Shown piece after piece: positions 62,590 to 64,000 of a stretch of DNA of 64,000 bases. A program made the translations under genes and the position numbers. The stretch spans positions 4,347,001 to 4,411,000 of the forward strand of contig NZ_JAUSVK010000001.1 in assembly GCF_030814655.1 (NCBI RefSeq), written 5' to 3'. Source of the DNA: Labrys monachus. Lineage in GTDB: Bacteria > Pseudomonadota > Alphaproteobacteria > Rhizobiales > Labraceae. Positions within the stretch are counted from its first letter, which is position 1, and each line of letters starts with the position of its first letter. The notes under the pieces were generated by a model, which saw only the letters and a program-made list of their open reading frames with translations, did no database searches and had not been told where the DNA came from.

Positions 62590-64000
62590 TCAGTATTCCT
62601 GTTCGTAGTAGATGCCGCCCTGGGAACCTTCGGTCCCCGCCTGGCCGCGCAGCTTGAGGTGCTTGGTGACGTCCAGGTTGATGGTGGCATCCGTCTGCCC
62701 GCCGGCGCCGGTGGTGACGCCGAGATAGACCTTGTCGGTGATGTAGCGCCCGGCCTGCACGGCGGCGTTGCCGCTGGAATCGGTGACGACACCGAGGGAA
62801 TCGAGCCCGGTCGACTTGCGGATGCTGCCGAGCAGGTCGGGCCCGGACGATCCGCCCGCAAGCTGCGCCACCGCGGTCGCCAGCTGCACAATCTGCAGCG
62901 GCGACAGGTCCTGGATGCTGTGCCCGAACAGGAAATGCGCCATGACCTCGTCCTGCGGCAGTTCCGGCACCGAGGACAGCACGATCTGGGGGTCGGAGGC
63001 CTGCCCCGTCACGCGGGCGGTGACGGCGATCGAACTCGACTTGGTCGTGGCGACGAAGTCGATCGCCGGGTCGAAATCGCCGGTCAGCGTCACCCTGCCG
63101 CTGTCGAAGACGATGTGCTGGCCCACCACGTCGAGGGAGCCGCGCCGCAATTCGAAGGCACCGACCGGAGACAGGTTCGAGACCGGCCCCTTCAGGGCAA
63201 GACGGCCGCCCAGTTCCGCATCGATGCCGCGCCCGCGCACGAAGATGCGGGCCGGCGCGTCGATGACCAGATCCACGAGGATGTCCGGCCCGGCCGCAGC
63301 CTTGCGAGCGCCCTTGCCACCCTTGCCGACCTTGTCGACGATGTGGGCCCGGGCGAGGGTGCGCGCGACTTCGGGCGGCGGCCTGAGATGCTTGACACCC
63401 AGCATCGCGGCGTTGGCGGCAAAGCGCTCGGGGATGGTGATCTCGGCACGCTGCACGGTGATCCGCCCGCCCAGCGCCGGCCGCGACATCAGCGGCCCGC
63501 GCACCGTCATGTCGCCGCTCACCACGGCGGTGGCGAGATCGCCGTCCGAGAGCTTGGCGTTGCGCAGGGTGATCGCGAGGCTGGCGTCGAAATCGGGCTT
63601 GAGCGAGACGGAGCCGCTGAGGCCGATCGTGCCGTTGCCCTGGGTCGCCGCCCTGAACTGCGTGATCGTCGCCCGCTGCCCATCGAAACGGACGGCGCCG
63701 GCGATGGCCGTCAGCCGCATGCCGCTGTCGGGATCGGTGAAGCTGCCATTGGCGATGGTTGCCTGCCCGGTGAGGACCGGCGCGGCGATCGAGCCGGCCG
63801 CATTGCCGCTGACGCTCAGCGTGCCCGTTACACGCGCGCCACGCTGGCTCAGGAGGGCGTTGGCGACGGCCAGGGGCGCCGAACCCTTGACGGCGACCGA
63901 GAGGCCCGGTCCGGACAGCGGCACCTGGCCGCCGGCCGTCACCGACAGGCCGCCGCCCCCGCTGAGGCTGGACTGGAAGGTGACGATCTTTGCGGCGTAG
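62590..64000 (-). CDS. tamB: TamB-like translocation and assembly module protein (N-terminus outside window)
   Basis: The minus-strand frame is open to the right edge, giving about 469 C-terminal residues; full-length proteins exceed 1000. The repetitive beta pattern with GTIGLSGSVSLKPDFDASLAI and AELGGRLALKGPVSNLSPVG is that of the DUF490/TamB domain. The end, with GSIRKSTGLDSLGVVTDSS, KVYLGVTTGAGGQTDATINLDVTKHLKLRGQAG-type strands and the final YYEQEY, matches the TamB C-terminus. TamB spans the periplasm and moves phospholipids or assists outer-membrane protein assembly with TamA, whose gene is likely further along but out of view. Confidence 0.93.
   Translation of the reverse strand, partial: YAAKIVTFQSSLSGGGGLSVTAGGQVPLSGPGLSVAVKGSAPLAVANALLSQRGARVTGTLSVSGNAAGSIAAPVLTGQATIANGSFTDPDSGMRLTAIAGAVRFDGQRATITQFRAATQGNGTIGLSGSVSLKPDFDASLAITLRNAKLSDGDLATAVVSGDMTVRGPLMSRPALGGRITVQRAEITIPERFAANAAMLGVKHLRPPPEVARTLARAHIVDKVGKGGKGARKAAAGPDILVDLVIDAPARIFVRGRGIDAELGGRLALKGPVSNLSPVGAFELRRGSLDVVGQHIVFDSGRVTLTGDFDPAIDFVATTKSSSIAVTARVTGQASDPQIVLSSVPELPQDEVMAHFLFGHSIQDLSPLQIVQLATAVAQLAGGSSGPDLLGSIRKSTGLDSLGVVTDSSGNAAVQAGRYITDKVYLGVTTGAGGQTDATINLDVTKHLKLRGQAGTEGSQGGIYYEQEY

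Noticed and set aside
1-64000. tRNA, rRNA, insertion-sequence or prophage genes
   Set aside because: I looked for cloverleaf T-arm motifs, transposase and phage-type proteins by eye and saw none; a tRNA scan would be needed to exclude them fully.

Overview
The window is high-GC DNA (AT-rich only in a few intergenic stretches) from an alphaproteobacterium, most likely a member of the Hyphomicrobiales (Rhizobiales). This rests on the gene order fabD-fabG-acpP-fabF-mltG-yicC-gmk, the lptF-lptG-lptD-rsmA block, an aap-type amino-acid transporter, and REP-like palindromes of the kind common in that order. Genus cannot be fixed from the sequence alone. I saw no rRNA, tRNA, CRISPR array, prophage or insertion sequence.

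Region 1 (1-17.7 kb) is an organosulfur scavenging island. Reading leftwards: a flavin reductase, two tandem SfnB-like acyl-CoA-dehydrogenase-fold oxidoreductases and the alkanesulfonate monooxygenase SsuD (cut by the window edge); a methionine-type importer (small unknown gene-metN-metI-metQ); and the sulfonate importer ssuA-ssuC-ssuB. Reading rightwards: an exported cysteine-containing protein with an exported DsrE-like protein, and a unit made of a 2-oxoglutarate/Fe(II) oxygenase, an O-acetylhomoserine sulfhydrylase (MetY type) and a second nitrate/sulfonate-type ABC importer. A shared AT-rich 20-bp element lies upstream of three of these units and is the best candidate for a common sulfur-starvation control site.

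Region 2 (17.7-25.6 kb) holds a small membrane protein, an osmoprotectant/glycine-betaine-type importer (osmF/yehZ-yehY-yehX-yehW) and an aapJ-aapQ-aapM amino-acid importer that lacks its ATPase gene. A 240-bp nested palindrome sits where aapP would be expected.

Region 3 (25.8-36.1 kb) is mixed: ndk, two ABC-F ATPases, an isoprenylcysteine-methyltransferase-like membrane protein, an MFS permease, an AraC regulator between two exported PEBP (YbhB/YbcL) proteins, a lipoprotein and holC.

Region 4 (36.2-50.5 kb) is core envelope and fatty-acid biosynthesis: pepA, lptF-lptG-lptD-rsmA (without the surA and pdxA that often lie between lptD and rsmA), gmk-yicC, mltG, fabF, acpP, fabG and fabD.

Region 5 (50.9-64 kb) has adenine deaminase, thiB-thiP-thiQ behind a clear TPP riboswitch, a HAD phosphatase, an MsbA-type ABC exporter that seems to start at ATT, mobA divergent from tusA-mobB, an SDR dehydrogenase, a family-25 glycosyltransferase next to an AT-rich stretch, and the C-terminal half of a TamB-like protein cut by the right edge.
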